From positions 2,419,501 to 2,483,500 of the forward strand of contig CATNEN010000038.1 of assembly GCA_950097015.1 (NCBI GenBank): DNA of 64,000 bases, read 5' to 3'. Shown here piece after piece: positions 1 through 11,118 of this stretch (position 1 is the first letter of the stretch; every line of letters starts with the position of its first letter). The position numbers and the translations under genes were made by a program. The notes beneath the pieces are model-generated. The model worked only from the letters and a program-made list of their open reading frames with translations. It searched no databases and was not told the origin of the DNA. Source of the DNA: Macrostomum hystrix. Its lineage: Eukaryota > Platyhelminthes > Macrostomidae.

Positions 1-29
1 GCGACAATGTTTGCCGATTTAGTCAGCAG

Positions 30-833
30 AAAGGGGGCCCTCAGGCGGAGACGTCTAAATGCGAGAGTCTAAAAAGCGTGAAGGAGAAACACGAGGACCC
101 ATTGAGGGCGGGCAGAACGGTGACGCCGATCATCCACCAGAGCTGGAAGAGTCGCCGACTGCCCACGAAGCGAGCGGAGCGATGGAGCGCCAGCTGGCGG
201 ACCTGCTTCCCGCACTGGGAGTGGCGACTGTGGACCGACGAGGACAACCTGGCTCTGGTGCGGGACCACTACCCCTGGTTCCTGCCCGTGTACCTCAGCT
301 TCAGCAAGCCGGTGGAGAGGGCGGACCTGGCCAGGTACTTTTACATGTTCCACTTCGGAGGCGTGTACACCGACCTCGACAATGTGTGCGTGAAGAACTT
401 TGAGCACCTGCTCAACTCCACCGGACTGCTGTTCGGCGGCATGGACGGCCTGAACGATGGAGACCCCCTGCTGCACACCTACGTGCAGAACTCGTTCATG
501 GCCTCTCGACCCGGCCACCCGTTCTGGATGCGCCTGATTAGCCGCGTGATGCTTCGCCGAAACCAAGACAATGCACCAGGGAGGCCGGAGTTCCTCACCG
601 GACCGTATGTGCTCATGGAAGAGCTCAGGAAGTACATGAGAGGCAAGCCTAATGATACGAAGATTTACTCTGGCAAGTACTTTAACCCTTTCACCTGGAA
701 TTACAAAGAGGCCGGACGCTGCAGGACTCGCGGTGACATGACTGATGCGGAAGAGGCAAACTGCATTGCCTCCTTTCCAGACGCCTATGTGGTTCAGCTG
801 CACACTCAAACCTGGTTGCACGGGCACATGTAG
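30..833 (+). CDS. GT32-type (DXD) glycosyltransferase, 3' exon, 5' end outside window
   Basis: This exon encodes a glycosyltransferase of the sugar-binding DXD class (Gly_transf_sug / GT32-like), which would transfer a sugar from a nucleotide donor in the secretory pathway. The domain opens with TPIIHQSWKSRRLP, followed by WEWRLWTDEDN, then RADLARYFYMFHFGGVYTDL, where the D-L-D triplet near position 382 is the metal/nucleotide-sugar site. It ends with a TAG stop at 831-833. There is no ATG in frame before the domain. The frame is open to the window edge, and a plausible 3' splice site (tttagtcagcag) ends at 29, so upstream coding exons and any membrane anchor lie outside. The family is clear; the acceptor sugar is unknown. 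A damaged inverted copy lies at 1945-2405. Confidence 0.8.
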   Translation, partial: KGGPQAETSKCESLKSVKEKHEDPLRAGRTVTPIIHQSWKSRRLPTKRAERWSASWRTCFPHWEWRLWTDEDNLALVRDHYPWFLPVYLSFSKPVERADLARYFYMFHFGGVYTDLDNVCVKNFEHLLNSTGLLFGGMDGLNDGDPLLHTYVQNSFMASRPGHPFWMRLISRVMLRRNQDNAPGRPEFLTGPYVLMEELRKYMRGKPNDTKIYSGKYFNPFTWNYKEAGRCRTRGDMTDAEEANCIASFPDAYVVQLHTQTWLHGHM

Positions 834-1944
834 CTCTATAATTTCCCTCAATTTGACACAGATAAGGCTTAACCTAAAGCTGTAGTTTACGATTTCTTAA
901 CCTATGCCGGTGACTTGGGTAGCTTGTTTAATCATTGAGCTTGTTGGTAAGTGAAATCGCCTGAGTTTCCTCGCCCCGAGCTCTTTGCTCATCAGTTCCA
1001 CCCTGCTGCAGTTTGGGCCCTGTTACGGGGAGTGACGGTCTCCGATGAACATAAATATCCATTTGAATTAATAATGAGTTACGAAGACCGACACTCTTAT
1101 TCATTTTTTTCGCGCAAAGGATTGTTCTATATGTACGAGTGGGACTTTGTAAATCTCTCTTGAATTCCCTCCTGGTTGAACCTTAAAAATACTGAGATAC
1201 ACTGAGCTACATTTAGGTCTCATAACGCGACCCCAGAGGGACAATTTTAGAGCACAAGCATGGTCACAGCTGGTGGGGCTTTTGTGCCACCCAAGATTAT
1301 CCCTGCTAATCCTCAGTAGGCATTGCATGCCTCTACAGTCCATATGTATTGTGGGCAAAAAATATCAGTTTTCTTGGAATTGGAAATGACGGCATTTTTA
1401 CGTTTTTAATCAAAAGGGATTTGCTACCTTTCATTTTACGCAATTTTTTGCAAATGTAAGGCTGATCAATTGATTGATAATTTGATAATATTGTCGAAAT
1501 GTTGGAACTGAATTTCCGATCAGCCCTCCATGAGCCATAAATAAGCAAGATTTATAAACTATAAACTATAAACTTATAAACTATTGCGCCATTCCGAAGC
1601 ATCCGTTTAAAATGAAATTTGTTAATGAAGGATTGCCAAATTTTGCTCAGGCCTAGTCTACCTACTACTAATTGCTTTGTTTACACAAGTTTACCCCTAC
1701 TAAAAGTCAACTGTCGATGATAACTTGATACCCTAACCGAATCCAAGAAAAGCAGTACTTATTACTCACCAGCAGTACTAAAGTTTGTACTTAATACTTC
1801 TCGTGGGTTTCCAACTCGTAGCGTCCACCCAAACTGCAATTAGGCAGCAAAATGCATAAACCATGAGTGCCGAAACACAACCGTAATGCACCGCAAAACA
1901 CTATTGCCAGACGTCTGGTACACAAAGACGTATAGTGCCAAAAT
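834..1944. other. AT-rich spacer between glycosyltransferase and its inverted copy
   Basis: I see no coding exon, RNA gene or array here. Short ORFs on both strands have the AT-rich composition of the surrounding non-coding DNA. The stretch is the loop between the two inverted glycosyltransferase copies and probably includes the 3' UTR of the intact one. Confidence 0.5.
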
Positions 1945-2405
1945 GTACAGGTTAAAGTAATTTCCCAAGTAAATCTTCGTATCATTAGGCTTGCCTCTCA
2001 TGTACTCCGTGAGCTCTTCCATGAGCACATGCGGCGAAGCATCACGCGGCTAATCAGGCGCATCCAGAACGAGTGGCCGGGTCGAGAGGCCATGAACGAG
2101 TTCTGCACGTAGGAGTTCTTCACGCACACATTGTCGAGGTCGGTGTACACGCCTCCGAAGTGGAACATGTAGAATTACCTGGCCAGGTCCGCCCTCTCCA
2201 CCGGCTTGCTGAAGCTGAGGTACACGGGCAGGAACCAGGGGTAGTGGTCCCGCACCAGAGCCAGGTTGTCCTCGTCGGTCCACAGTCGCCACTCCCAGTG
2301 CGGGAAGCAGGTCCGCCAGCTGGCGCTCCATCGCTCCGCTCGCTTCGTGGGCAGTCGGCGACTCTTCCAGCTCTGGTGGATAATCGGCGTCACCAAATTT
2401 GCCAG
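1945..2405 (-). pseudogene. Inverted, truncated pseudogene copy of the adjacent glycosyltransferase
   Basis: Read on the minus strand, this repeats the plus-strand exon from about position 112 to 688 at very high identity, with clear lesions. A tyrosine codon in the RYFY stretch has become TAA. The 78 bp matching 400-477 are missing, an in-frame deletion. The stretch matching 560-606 is replaced by one C, a net loss of 46 bp that shifts the frame. Similarity stops abruptly near 1948, before the C-terminal part. The copy lies tail-to-tail with the intact exon about 1.1 kb away. It keeps no intron or tail that would show retroposition, so an inverted segmental duplication followed by decay is the simplest reading. 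Confidence 0.85.
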
Positions 2406-2942
2406 ACCGTAATGGCTTCAATATTTTGCTTGGGTGTACTCACGAGTAGCTTAAGTGAGTATTACTAACTAAAAACACTAGTTTTAGTAAAAACTTATTA
2501 CAAGAAAAAAACAAATTGCAAACAACCCAGAGGTATATTCTCATTAGATTTATCAAGGAGCGGTTCTGTAAGCAATATGAGCGAGTTTATTAATTCACAA
2601 GAGAGAACTCTGCAACTCATAAAAAATCTAAGAAAAATTACTGTCCAGGTTTCAATACGTCAGCGCTTGTGCCACATAAAACTGCTAGCTAACAATGACT
2701 AGAAAGCTTTCGATGAGAAATAATAACAGTTTACAACAGAAACAATCATGGCTTACACCAACATCACCTGGCATTGCAACTTAATGTCATTGAACTTAAG
2801 TTTTCATGGAATTTGCATTTAACTGCAAGGCGCCCCAGTGTAATGCATTCATAAATAAGCGCTTGAGTGCGAGATGCAACCTGTCATATAAGCAGAATGC
2901 ATATTAGACTAACTCGGGTTACCTGTAAGCTAAGCTATCAAT

Positions 2943-3779
2943 ACCCTCAGACAGATAAGCTGTACCCGTTAGACAGTTTGTACCTGTTAGACACAGGGAC
3001 CGTAACTGTTAGACACAGGGACCGTAACTGTTAGACACAGGGACCGTAACTGTTAGACACAGGGACCGTAACTGTTAGACACAGGGACCGTACCTGTTAG
3101 ACACAGGGACCGTACCTGTTAGACACAGGGACCGTAACTGTTAGACACAGGGACCGTACCTGTTAGACACAGGGACCGTAACTGTTAGACAGAGGGACTG
3201 TACCTGTTAGACACAGGGACCGTACCTGTTAGACAGAGGGGCTGTACCTGTTAGACAGAGGGGCTGTACCTGTTAGACACAGGGACTGTACCTGTTAGAC
3301 AGAGGGGCTATACATGTTAGACAGAGGGGCTGTACCTGTTAGACACAGGGACCGTAATTATTAGACACAGGGACCGTAACTGTTAGACACAGGGACCGTA
3401 CCTGTTAGACACAGGGACCGTACCTGTTAGACAGAGGGACTGTACCTGTTAGACAGAGGGGCTGTACCTGTTAGACAGAGGGACTGTACCTGTTAGACAC
3501 AGGGACTGTACCTGTTAGACACAGGGACCGTACCTGTTAGACACAGGGACCGTAACTGTTAGACAGAGGGACTGTACCTGTTAGACAGAGGGGCTGTACC
3601 TGTTAGACAGAGGGACTGTACCTGTTAGACACAGGGACTGTACCTGTTAGACAGAGGGGCTGTACCTGTTAGACAGAGGGGCTGTACCTGTTAGACACAG
3701 GGACCGTACCTGTTAGACAGAGGGACTGTACCTGTTAGACACAGGGACTGTACCTGTTAGACAGAGGGGCTGTACCTGC
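2943..3779. repeat. Minisatellite, 22-bp unit, about 37 copies
   Basis: Tandem copies of a 22-bp unit built around TGTTAGACACAGGGACCG. Two main variants (ACAGGGACCG and AGAGGGGCTG) are interspersed in blocks, suggesting several rounds of local duplication. It lies between the glycosyltransferase pseudogene and the 3' end of the MAP2K7-like gene. No coding role is indicated. Confidence 0.95.
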
Positions 3780-4687
3780 TTTAGTCATTTTTTACACTAA
3801 CTCTAAAGGTAAGATAACAAGTAAAAGCTGCGTTGTCATATTCTTAGATTGAACAAGCAGGCACTGAGACCTAAAAGCGTTGGTGAAGAGGAAATGTTGC
3901 AACTAAAAACAAAGGCATCGTGAGCCAATTGCAGTACCTTGGAGTGGCATAAGCCAAAAATGTAGTAAAAAACGTTAAACAAGCAAAGCAGGTTGAAGAG
4001 AAGACGAAAATCTGTTGTTTAAAAATCTAAAAAAACTGAATTGAAGACAAGTTTTACGCCTTGCAGCTTGTACGGTGAAATACGGACTAATTAATAAAAA
4101 GACGAAAGCTCGAAAACACAACTGCGTGTGTAAGTTATATGTCAAATTTATGCGAGTGACAATGTGTTGAAAAATGTCTCATACAGTTAAAATTAGAAGA
4201 TTCACACCATACATAAGTAGAATAGTGCAAATTTTAGGAGGTTCGTTGATAAAGCAAGCCTTAAAATACTCTGCTTAGACTAGAATAAAAATAGCAAACT
4301 AATTTAAGCACAGAAGCAATAAAATGTTTTGCATCGACACACAAAAAACACGCAAACATGCGTGACAGTCTACTTATTAGTAGGAAGAACGCGTGAAGCC
4401 GAGGAAAGCAGCGCATATGTAAAATATGCAATTTCGGGGCGAGTTTATAGAACTGCAAATGATCCGATGTGGATAGTAATAAAAACGAGACAATTCAGCG
4501 AGATCTACGGGAGTTGTAAAATGTGTTTAGCATCTCCCTGCGACAATTTAAGGACTGCAGCAACTGCGATCATAAAATACGTAAAATCGACTGAACCTAA
4601 AGCCTGATAATAACTCTGTGGACGAATAAAAATTCGTTGTTACTTTGTGCCTGTAGCGGTCAATCGCCTCTTTGTTCAGCCAAACGG
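3780..4687. other. No recognisable gene; 3' flank of MAP2K7-like gene
   Basis: AT-rich sequence with only short ORFs lacking codon bias. It lies immediately 3' of the kinase stop codon on the minus strand and probably holds its 3' UTR. I found no repeat array or RNA gene. Confidence 0.5.
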
Positions 4688-7600
4688 TTAGCTTTGCAAC
4701 GACGATGGTGAATTGGTGTCAGCGGAGCCGTAGCCAGAGCTCGATCCTTGCGAAGACGCGGCGGATAGCTTTCGGCGCCTGGCAGTCACTGAGTCGACAT
4801 TTAGCTCCGGATAGCGGACCATCAACTCGGCTAGCCATTCCGCCAGATCTGTCTGAGTCTGTTCGTGGTATTTTACAAAGTCATGGCACAACAGGCGCTG
4901 ATATTTGGGCCGCAGATTCACGTCCTTCATTAAACTGGAGAAAAAGAAAATGAACGTGTGGTTATATATTTTTCGATACATATCGGCCAAAACAGTGATA
5001 ATTTTTAACTGGTGAAACAAAAACCATTATATTATTCTTTAAGATAAAAGGCAGTTAATTATACGTTAGTTGTTAAACGTATATACTATAAATACAGAAA
5101 TAATATTTTACTCGCTAAAACTGATTTTACTGCATTTAAAATTTATTTATTTTTTCGTCAGCAGAGGAAAGGCAGAGAAAAGATCAAAATATGATATATT
5201 TTTCGATACATGTCGGCAGAAGAAGACACGGAAATAAAACGAATTTCAGATCCTGGAGAATCCATGGCTTTACCTAGGAAATTCCGTGAAAATAACCAAG
5301 GATTTTCCGAGGAAAATTAAAAAACAAAAAATTATCTGCCCCGGGTGAGGATCGAACTCACAGCCTCCGCATTATAAGTACGGCGCGCTAACCGATTGTG
5401 CCACCGGGGCCCCTACCGAGGCTGGCGTCAAAACATTACCTTATACAAATGAGACGGAATTGCCGCGGATTTGCCACTATGCTCACAATCTTAACATTCC
5501 CTTTCTCTCAAGGCGATTGTATGACTACTGTAAAATGCAGACCTAGTATAAGTAAGGCAAGCCGCTTCTGTACGCTTTAAGCCCGTTTAAATTTTTGTTT
5601 GAATGTTTGACTAGGACAAAGATAAAAATTTGAGGAATCGAACTTCTAACCTGCTACAAATTAGCGAAACGTGTTAGCCCGTACAGCCATGGGATGCTCC
5701 GGGAATAGCTATGCTGAAACACAAATTTATACGTTATTGTGCAATTACAATATGTCAATATATACATTTATATATATACACACGTACAAAGCAGTTAAAA
5801 TTAGAAATTCCTTGTAAAGTCTATATAGCGTAAGAGAGTAGATCCAAAAGCTACCGCAACTTAATTTAACAAACAATATATAAATGCCTTAAATCGCTTT
5901 TTATGAGATACTAACTAAATGTTTCATAATCTTATTTAGAATAAAACAAGCGATTAAACTACTTTTAACAAGTAGTGCAAATAAAAGCCAACACACAAAT
6001 CAAGTTCTTTAAGGGTAATTAATTGGTTTTTTATTTTATTCCGGACTAAAATCAGCAACTATCAAATACATTGCTCTAACTAATTCGCACACTATTCTCA
6101 ACGTTATCCCTAAGACCCCATTTCCAACTGCTGTAACAGCCATATTTAACTGCACTAACAGCAATCTTTAAGTACTGTAACAGCCTCTGTAACAGCCATT
6201 TCTAAAAACTGTAACAGCCATCTATAAAAACTGTAACAGCCATCTCTAACAACTGTAACAGCCATCTCTAACAACTGTAACAGCCATATCTAACAACTGT
6301 AACAGCCATATCTAACAACTGTAACAGCCATATCTAACAACTGTAACAGCCATCTCTAACAACTGTAACAGCCATCTCTAACAACTGTAACAGCCATCTC
6401 TAACAACTGTAACAGCCATCTCTAACAACTGTAACAGCCATCTCTAACAACTGTAACAGCCATATCTAACAACTGTAACAGCCATATCTAACAACTGTAA
6501 CAGCCATCTCTAACAACTGTAACAGCCATATCTAACAACTGTAACAGCCATATCTAACAACTGTAACAGCCATATCTAACAACTGTAACAGCCATCTCTA
6601 ACAACTGTAACAGCCATCTCTAACAACTGTAACAGCCATATCTAACAACTGTAACAGCCATCTCTAACAACTGTAACAGCCATATCTAACAACTGTAACA
6701 GCCATCTCTAACAACTGTAACAGCCATCTCTAACAACTGTAACAGCCATCTCTAACAACTGTAACAGCCATCTCTAACAACTGTAACAGCCATCTCTAAC
6801 AACTGTAACAGCCATCTCTAAAAACTGTAATCGCCAGCGCTAACTACTGCAAGACAATTAGCCGTCCACTCACCACTTGGCCACAAAGTCGCGAAAGTGG
6901 TCACTAAAAGTGCAGCCAGTGCCAGCAGCCAGCCTGGGCAACTGCGGGGGTGGATCGTCCACAATGCGCGTCAGCAGCTCCATCTCGCAGGTGCAGCCAG
7001 CCAGCGGATGTCGGCCTGTCGCCAACTCCACCAGTGTCATGCCCAGCGACCAGACGTCAGAGCGAATGTCGTAGGCGGAAGTCAGGGTGATGCGCTCGGG
7101 CGCCAGGTAGGCGATGCAACCAGCAGTGCGGGTGTGAGCCTTGGAGTTTACCAGCTGCCCGCTAATGCCGAAGTCGCACAGCTTCACCTGGGTGGAACAG
7201 TGGGTGGACATTCAGTGACCTGGCAGCTACCGCCTAATCAGCCATTACACCTCAGCTACTTCAGCAGACAGCCAATACCACCTCAAGTAGTTCAGCAGAC
7301 AGCCAATACCACCTCAAGTAGTTCAGCAGACAGCCAATACCACCTCAGCTACATCAGCAGACAGCCAATACCACCTCAGCTACTTCAGCAGACAGCCAAT
7401 ACCACCTCAAGTAGTTCAGCAGACAGCCAATACCACCTCAAGTAGTTCAGCAGACAGCCAATACCACCTCAAGTAGTTCAGCAGACAGCCAATACCACCT
7501 CAAGTAGTTCAGCAGACAGCCAATACCATCTCAGCTACTTCAGCAGACAGCCAATACCACCTCAGCTACTTCAGCAGACAGCCAATACCACCTCAGCTAC

Positions 7601-8365
7601 TTCAGCAGACAGCCAATACCACCTCAGCTACTTCAGCAGACAGCCAATACCCCCTCAGGTACATCAGCAAAAGAATTAAACAAGCGTACTTGACCGCGCC
7701 AGCTTAGCAGAACATTGGACGGCTTGACATCGCGGTGAATGAGATTGTGACGTTCCTTCAGGTAGTGCAGCGCGCGCAGCACGGGCACCACAACTTTTCC
7801 CAGCACTGGTTCTGGCAAGCTGCGATGTCCGCTGCAGCGGAGCAGCCTATCCAGGCAGGTTGCCATCAGCTCCATGCAGATCCAGACCTCCGACTGGTAC
7901 AGCACAGCTCCGTAGAACTGCACAATGTGCGGACAATCCCGGCACTTGCCGGCCACCTCCAGGTCGTTTAAAACCCGGCGACGCTCTTCGCTGCCGCCGC
8001 CTAAGCCAGCTGAGCAGTCAAGCCCGCCTGGGCCGGGGCAGAAATGCAGCCGCATAGCTTTGACAGCCAGGCGCCTGCCAGTAGGCAGATGCGTCGCCAT
8101 GGAGACAACGCCGCAGACGCCCTGTCCAAGTTCGCGATCGACTCGCAGGTCGGCGGACTGGCAGGGCAGGCCGGGACTGTCGTCGAAGGTCAGACGGCCG
8201 CTGAGTTGAGCCAATCTGGACTGACTGTCGGCCAGCTGGCTGGCAGCCGTTGAAGGCGCCGACACCGACGATAACGCTGACAGAGTGGACAAAGAGGAAA
8301 CTCCGGCGGAGGCCGTTGAAGAAGCGGAAGATAAAGCAAGCGGGGCAAAGCTGAGCGCCACCGAT
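4688..8365 (-). CDS. MAP2K7: MAP kinase kinase 7-like (MKK7/hemipterous), catalytic exons, 5' end unresolved
   Basis: Dual-specificity kinase that in animals activates JNK. Three minus-strand exons join in frame: 8365-7690, 7187-6874 and 4934-4688 (TAA stop). After a Ser/Ala-rich leader come the glycine loop GQGVCGVV, the beta-3 lysine in LAVKAMRL, the catalytic loop IHRDVKPSNVLL, DFG in KLCDFGISGQ, an activation loop with SKAHTRTAGC in the place of the MKK7 phosphosites, and APERI. The last exon has the MKK7-type end KDVNLRPKYQRLL, a DVD-like tail and a short Ser-rich terminus. The junction TG|T restores the cysteine of CLMKD, which supports the model. Compared with MKK7 there is a Gly-rich insertion after beta-3. 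The first exon shown begins after an acceptor (tttaacag) and needs an upstream exon ending in phase 2. The exon at 11119-11455 ends in phase 1, so it cannot join directly. Both complete introns carry private minisatellites. Confidence 0.88.
5337..5410 (-). tRNA. tRNA-Ile (anticodon UAU), intronless, nested in a MAP2K7 intron
   Basis: The minus strand gives a full cloverleaf. The acceptor stem GCCCCGG pairs with CCGGGGC, with discriminator A. The D-arm has AATCGGTTA, the anticodon stem CCGTA/TGCGG encloses CTTATAA (anticodon TAT), and the T-arm GTGAG/CTCAC encloses TTCGATC. One A-C mismatch occurs in the D stem. Box A (TGGCACAATCGG) and box B (GAGTTCGATCC) are intact, so internal Pol III transcription is expected. 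It reads AUA codons. It lies in the large kinase intron on the same strand. No anticodon-loop intron is present, although this isoacceptor carries one in several animals. Confidence 0.92.
5590..5705 (-). mobile_element. tRNA-like SINE head relic
   Basis: On the minus strand a box A-like stretch (TGGCTGTACGGGC) and a box B-like stretch (GAAGTTCGATTCC) lie at tRNA spacing, but the flanks do not pair into a clean acceptor stem. It looks like the decayed head of a tRNA-derived SINE, not a functional tRNA. It lies in the same kinase intron as the true tRNA gene. Confidence 0.4.
6125..6835. repeat. Minisatellite, 22-bp unit, about 32 copies, in MAP2K7 intron
   Basis: The unit is built around ACTGTAACAGCCATCTCT, with a single common variant (CATATCT for CATCTCT). 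The first copies are degenerate and the rest are nearly uniform. It fills the 5' third of the last kinase intron. On the sense (minus) strand each unit ends in GGCTGTTACAG, a decoy-like 3' splice site. Confidence 0.95.
7245..7668. repeat. Minisatellite, 31-bp unit, about 13 copies, in MAP2K7 intron
   Basis: The unit contains CAGACAGCCAATACCACCTC followed by AAGTAGTT or AGCTACTT. The two unit types alternate in blocks. It occupies nearly all of the intron 7188-7689 and stops just short of both exons. Confidence 0.95.
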
Positions 8366-8394
8366 CTGTTAAATTTAGGTATAGATTGTGATTG

Positions 8395-8625
8395 TCAGTT
8401 AGTTCAGTCAGAATGTGAGTTAGTTCAGTCAGACGTCAGTAAGTTCAGTCAGATTGTCAATAAGTTCAGTCAGATTGTCAATTAGTTCAGTAAAACTGTC
8501 AGCTAGTTCAGTCAGACTGTCAGTTAGTTCGGTCAGACTGTCAGTTAGTTCGGTCAGACTGTCAGTTAGTTCAGTCAGACTGTCAGTTAGTTCGGTCAGA
8601 CTGTCAGTTAGTTCAGTCAAACCGT
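8395..8625. repeat. Minisatellite, 21-bp unit, about 11 copies, 5' of the MAP2K7 exon
   Basis: The unit contains CAGACTGTCAGTTAGTTC. It begins about 30 bp upstream of the first recognised kinase exon, so it probably lies in another intron of that gene. On the sense strand each unit carries ACTAACTGACAG, which resembles a branch point followed by a 3' splice site. Confidence 0.9.
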
Positions 8626-8639
8626 AGGTTCGACCTGGC

Positions 8640-10165
8640 AGTGTAAATTCACATGCATTTTTTGAGGATTTACAGAGGATCCTTCAGTAAAATGCTTTTA
8701 GCTTAGCCATATGAGAAAAATACTTTAATTTAATAATAATACACCCTAATGGAAATTCGTTGGACAAATATTCTAGCAATAATTGATAAACGCAATATTC
8801 GCAAAAATTTTAGTATGAATAATTTAGCAATCATTCACATTATATTGATTGCCGGAGGGTCTGCCGAGTGTCTCAGATGGAATGATATTAGTGTGGCATA
8901 TTCTAGTCTATGAACTAAATATCTGCATTAAAGTGGTAAAATGTACAGAGAAACTATATTGAGCATTTTAGACTTTTGCTATGCTCTTAAGTGTCGGCAC
9001 GTCTCTTTTTCACTGACGATCTCATAGTGATTTCTATGAGACATATAAAACGTTAAGTGCTTACACAGAAGCCTTTCGTCCAACTGGAGGCTCGGAGCCA
9101 GTCCTCAGTGGCAAAGCTAAAATGATAAACAATGCACAGATGCAAATTAAGCACATAAGTTGTTTAGTAAAGTTATTTAAAACGAGCAAACCATTTAACT
9201 AATACATGACCTGATATGGCAATCAACAATTCTAACATATATAAGAATTTCCTTACTTTTGTATTTTCTAGTTTATCTTATAATGCAACTTGTAAGAAAC
9301 ATTATAACAAAAACCTGAGTCTTTAAAACTAAGTATGACTTTAGGGTCCAAAATTTAAAGAAAATTTCTTTCTTATACCATATAACAAAGGTCTAAACCA
9401 TAAGCTAATTGTTGTGACTATTTTTTAATACATAATTTCAAGTTATTAGTATTATTATTGGGCCTACAAATTTATGACATAAATTTTCATTTATTGTAGA
9501 CCATTGCAATTGTTTCATGAACAAGTAGTTCAAAGTTTGTAAGAAACCAGGAAGATAAAATGAAGGTATATGTTTTTATTAGGCATTTTTTTATATTTAA
9601 GTTACCATTAAACATAAAATTAAGTTTAACTAATCTAACTGTATACAATTATGTGTACTCTGTATTGTTAGTTAAATTTATAACTTTTTATTCTTATTCA
9701 TCAAACCATATAATATTTGAATACAGCCTTTTGCCATACATTATTATATATTTGCTAGCTTGCTTACTTATACCTCTAAATCCATAGCTGCTACTGAAAA
9801 TACTACAATAACTATCTAAAATGTCTACATATTAACTATTAGATGATACAAAACAGAGGAAGATAAATCAGGATGAGGAGGTTGATGATATTGATATTGA
9901 TTAATTTGGTAATGAAATTGATAAGTGTAAGTCTTGAATTGAAATTCAAATTAAAAACTAATGACTCTGAGTTCTGACTTCTGAGTCAGTGTATGTCAAT
10001 ATGTGGTTGTATTCCCTATTGGAAAAATTCAACAATCCATAGACAGCATCCAACACGCTTTTCTGATTTTTCTAAAGCACAGTGCCTGCGCACCGGCTTT
10101 TCCTACTTAACTGCTACCCAAAAAGACTTAAGCAGCCAGCAGAAAGAGGTATGGCTAAAGTGTAC
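8640..10165. other. AT-rich stretch without a recognisable gene
   Basis: No convincing exon on either strand. ORFs such as 9560-9787 are rich in Ile, Tyr and Leu, as expected from AT-rich DNA, and have no splice context. If the kinase gene extends upstream, this would be intron. Confidence 0.45.
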
Positions 10166-10174
10166 CTTTCTCAA

Positions 10175-10424
10175 GGTAGTGGCTATTCGTATGGCAGAAT
10201 CTCCTATCTTGTAGTGCATTTCCAAGAAATGATGAAATGAGTTATAACAAATCTAAAATGTAAACTGTGATGCTTGTAGATTTTTCTTATGTATAAAAAC
10301 TGTTTGATAATTTTCTGCATGGTTAGATAATAAAATTATACATGTTCACCAACCCGCAGCAAGCTTCCTTATGGTGTATTATAGGATTTTATATTTCTGG
10401 ACTGCCATACGAATAGTCACTTCC
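10175..10424. mobile_element. 250-bp MITE with 23-bp inverted ends and 9-bp target duplication
   Basis: The left end GGTAGTGGCTATTCGTATGG and the right end, read on the minus strand as GGAAGTGACTATTCGTATGG, match at 21 of 23 positions. The element is flanked on both sides by CTTTCTCAA (10166-10174 and 10425-10433), a 9-bp direct repeat expected of a target-site duplication. The interior has no ORF of note. The 8-9 bp duplication points to the hAT, Merlin, P or Mutator range of DNA transposons; the superfamily is not settled. Confidence 0.8.
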
Positions 10425-10433
10425 CTTTCTCAA

Positions 10434-11118
10434 TCCTTTTTAATTCTTAAGTGTGCGCTTATGGGTATTCAATATTTATTCCAAAAGGGTTGAATTCTCT
10501 AGAGTTTCAATTTTTGACAGTTGGCATGCATTTAGACACTCATTTTATGCTATTGAGGCATTCTGGTGTACACTTAGCATGATCCAAACTGGGATCCATT
10601 ATCACAATTCAGATGGACAATAGAAAATAGGTTTGGCTAGGTCAGACCTAGATTAGCTAGGAGAGAACTATAATATAAGATAATAACCATGTTAAATTTA
10701 TAAACCAAAAATTTTACTACAAAATTTTTGTTTAAAATTAATATATGTTGTGAAATGTAAAAAAAGATGTAATCTACAATCTTGTGAAATGGCCCGACAC
10801 AAAAGGCAAACTTAGTAAGTTAAGTAGAATTTGGAAAATTAGGCCTAATAAAATTTGAGAAGTTCATGAAATGTTTAAGCAAAAAATTATTTGCTGAATA
10901 AAATCATATAATTTTGTTGGAAAATTTAAATACAATATTTGATAATTCAATCATTGAGCATAGACTTCATAGTAAATTAGACCTTCTGTTTGTTAACATT
11001 CATAACTTTTTGTGAAAATAACTTTATCTATCCTAGGTCCCCCATGCCCTAGGTAAATCAAGGCATAAAATAAATAGGATACATGTTTAGCTAAAAAGGG
11101 GCAGAGTTTAGTACTTAC
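10434..11118. other. AT-rich stretch, nothing recognised
   Basis: Low-complexity AT-rich DNA without exon-like segments, arrays or RNA genes. It follows the MITE and precedes the donor site of the orphan exon on the minus strand. Confidence 0.45.

Noticed and set aside
1840-1945. Possible continuation of the glycosyltransferase pseudogene to its C-terminus
   Set aside because: A few residues (such as RHSWFMHF) loosely recall the family end, but nucleotide similarity to the intact copy stops near 1948, so I ended the copy there.
6125-6835. Regularly spaced direct repeats that could suggest a CRISPR array
   Set aside because: Units are contiguous without unique spacers, and the setting is an intron of an animal gene. 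The same applies to all arrays in the window.
9560-9787. 75-codon plus-strand ORF resembling a membrane peptide
   Set aside because: Tyr/Ile/Leu bias matches the surrounding AT-rich DNA; a chance frame.
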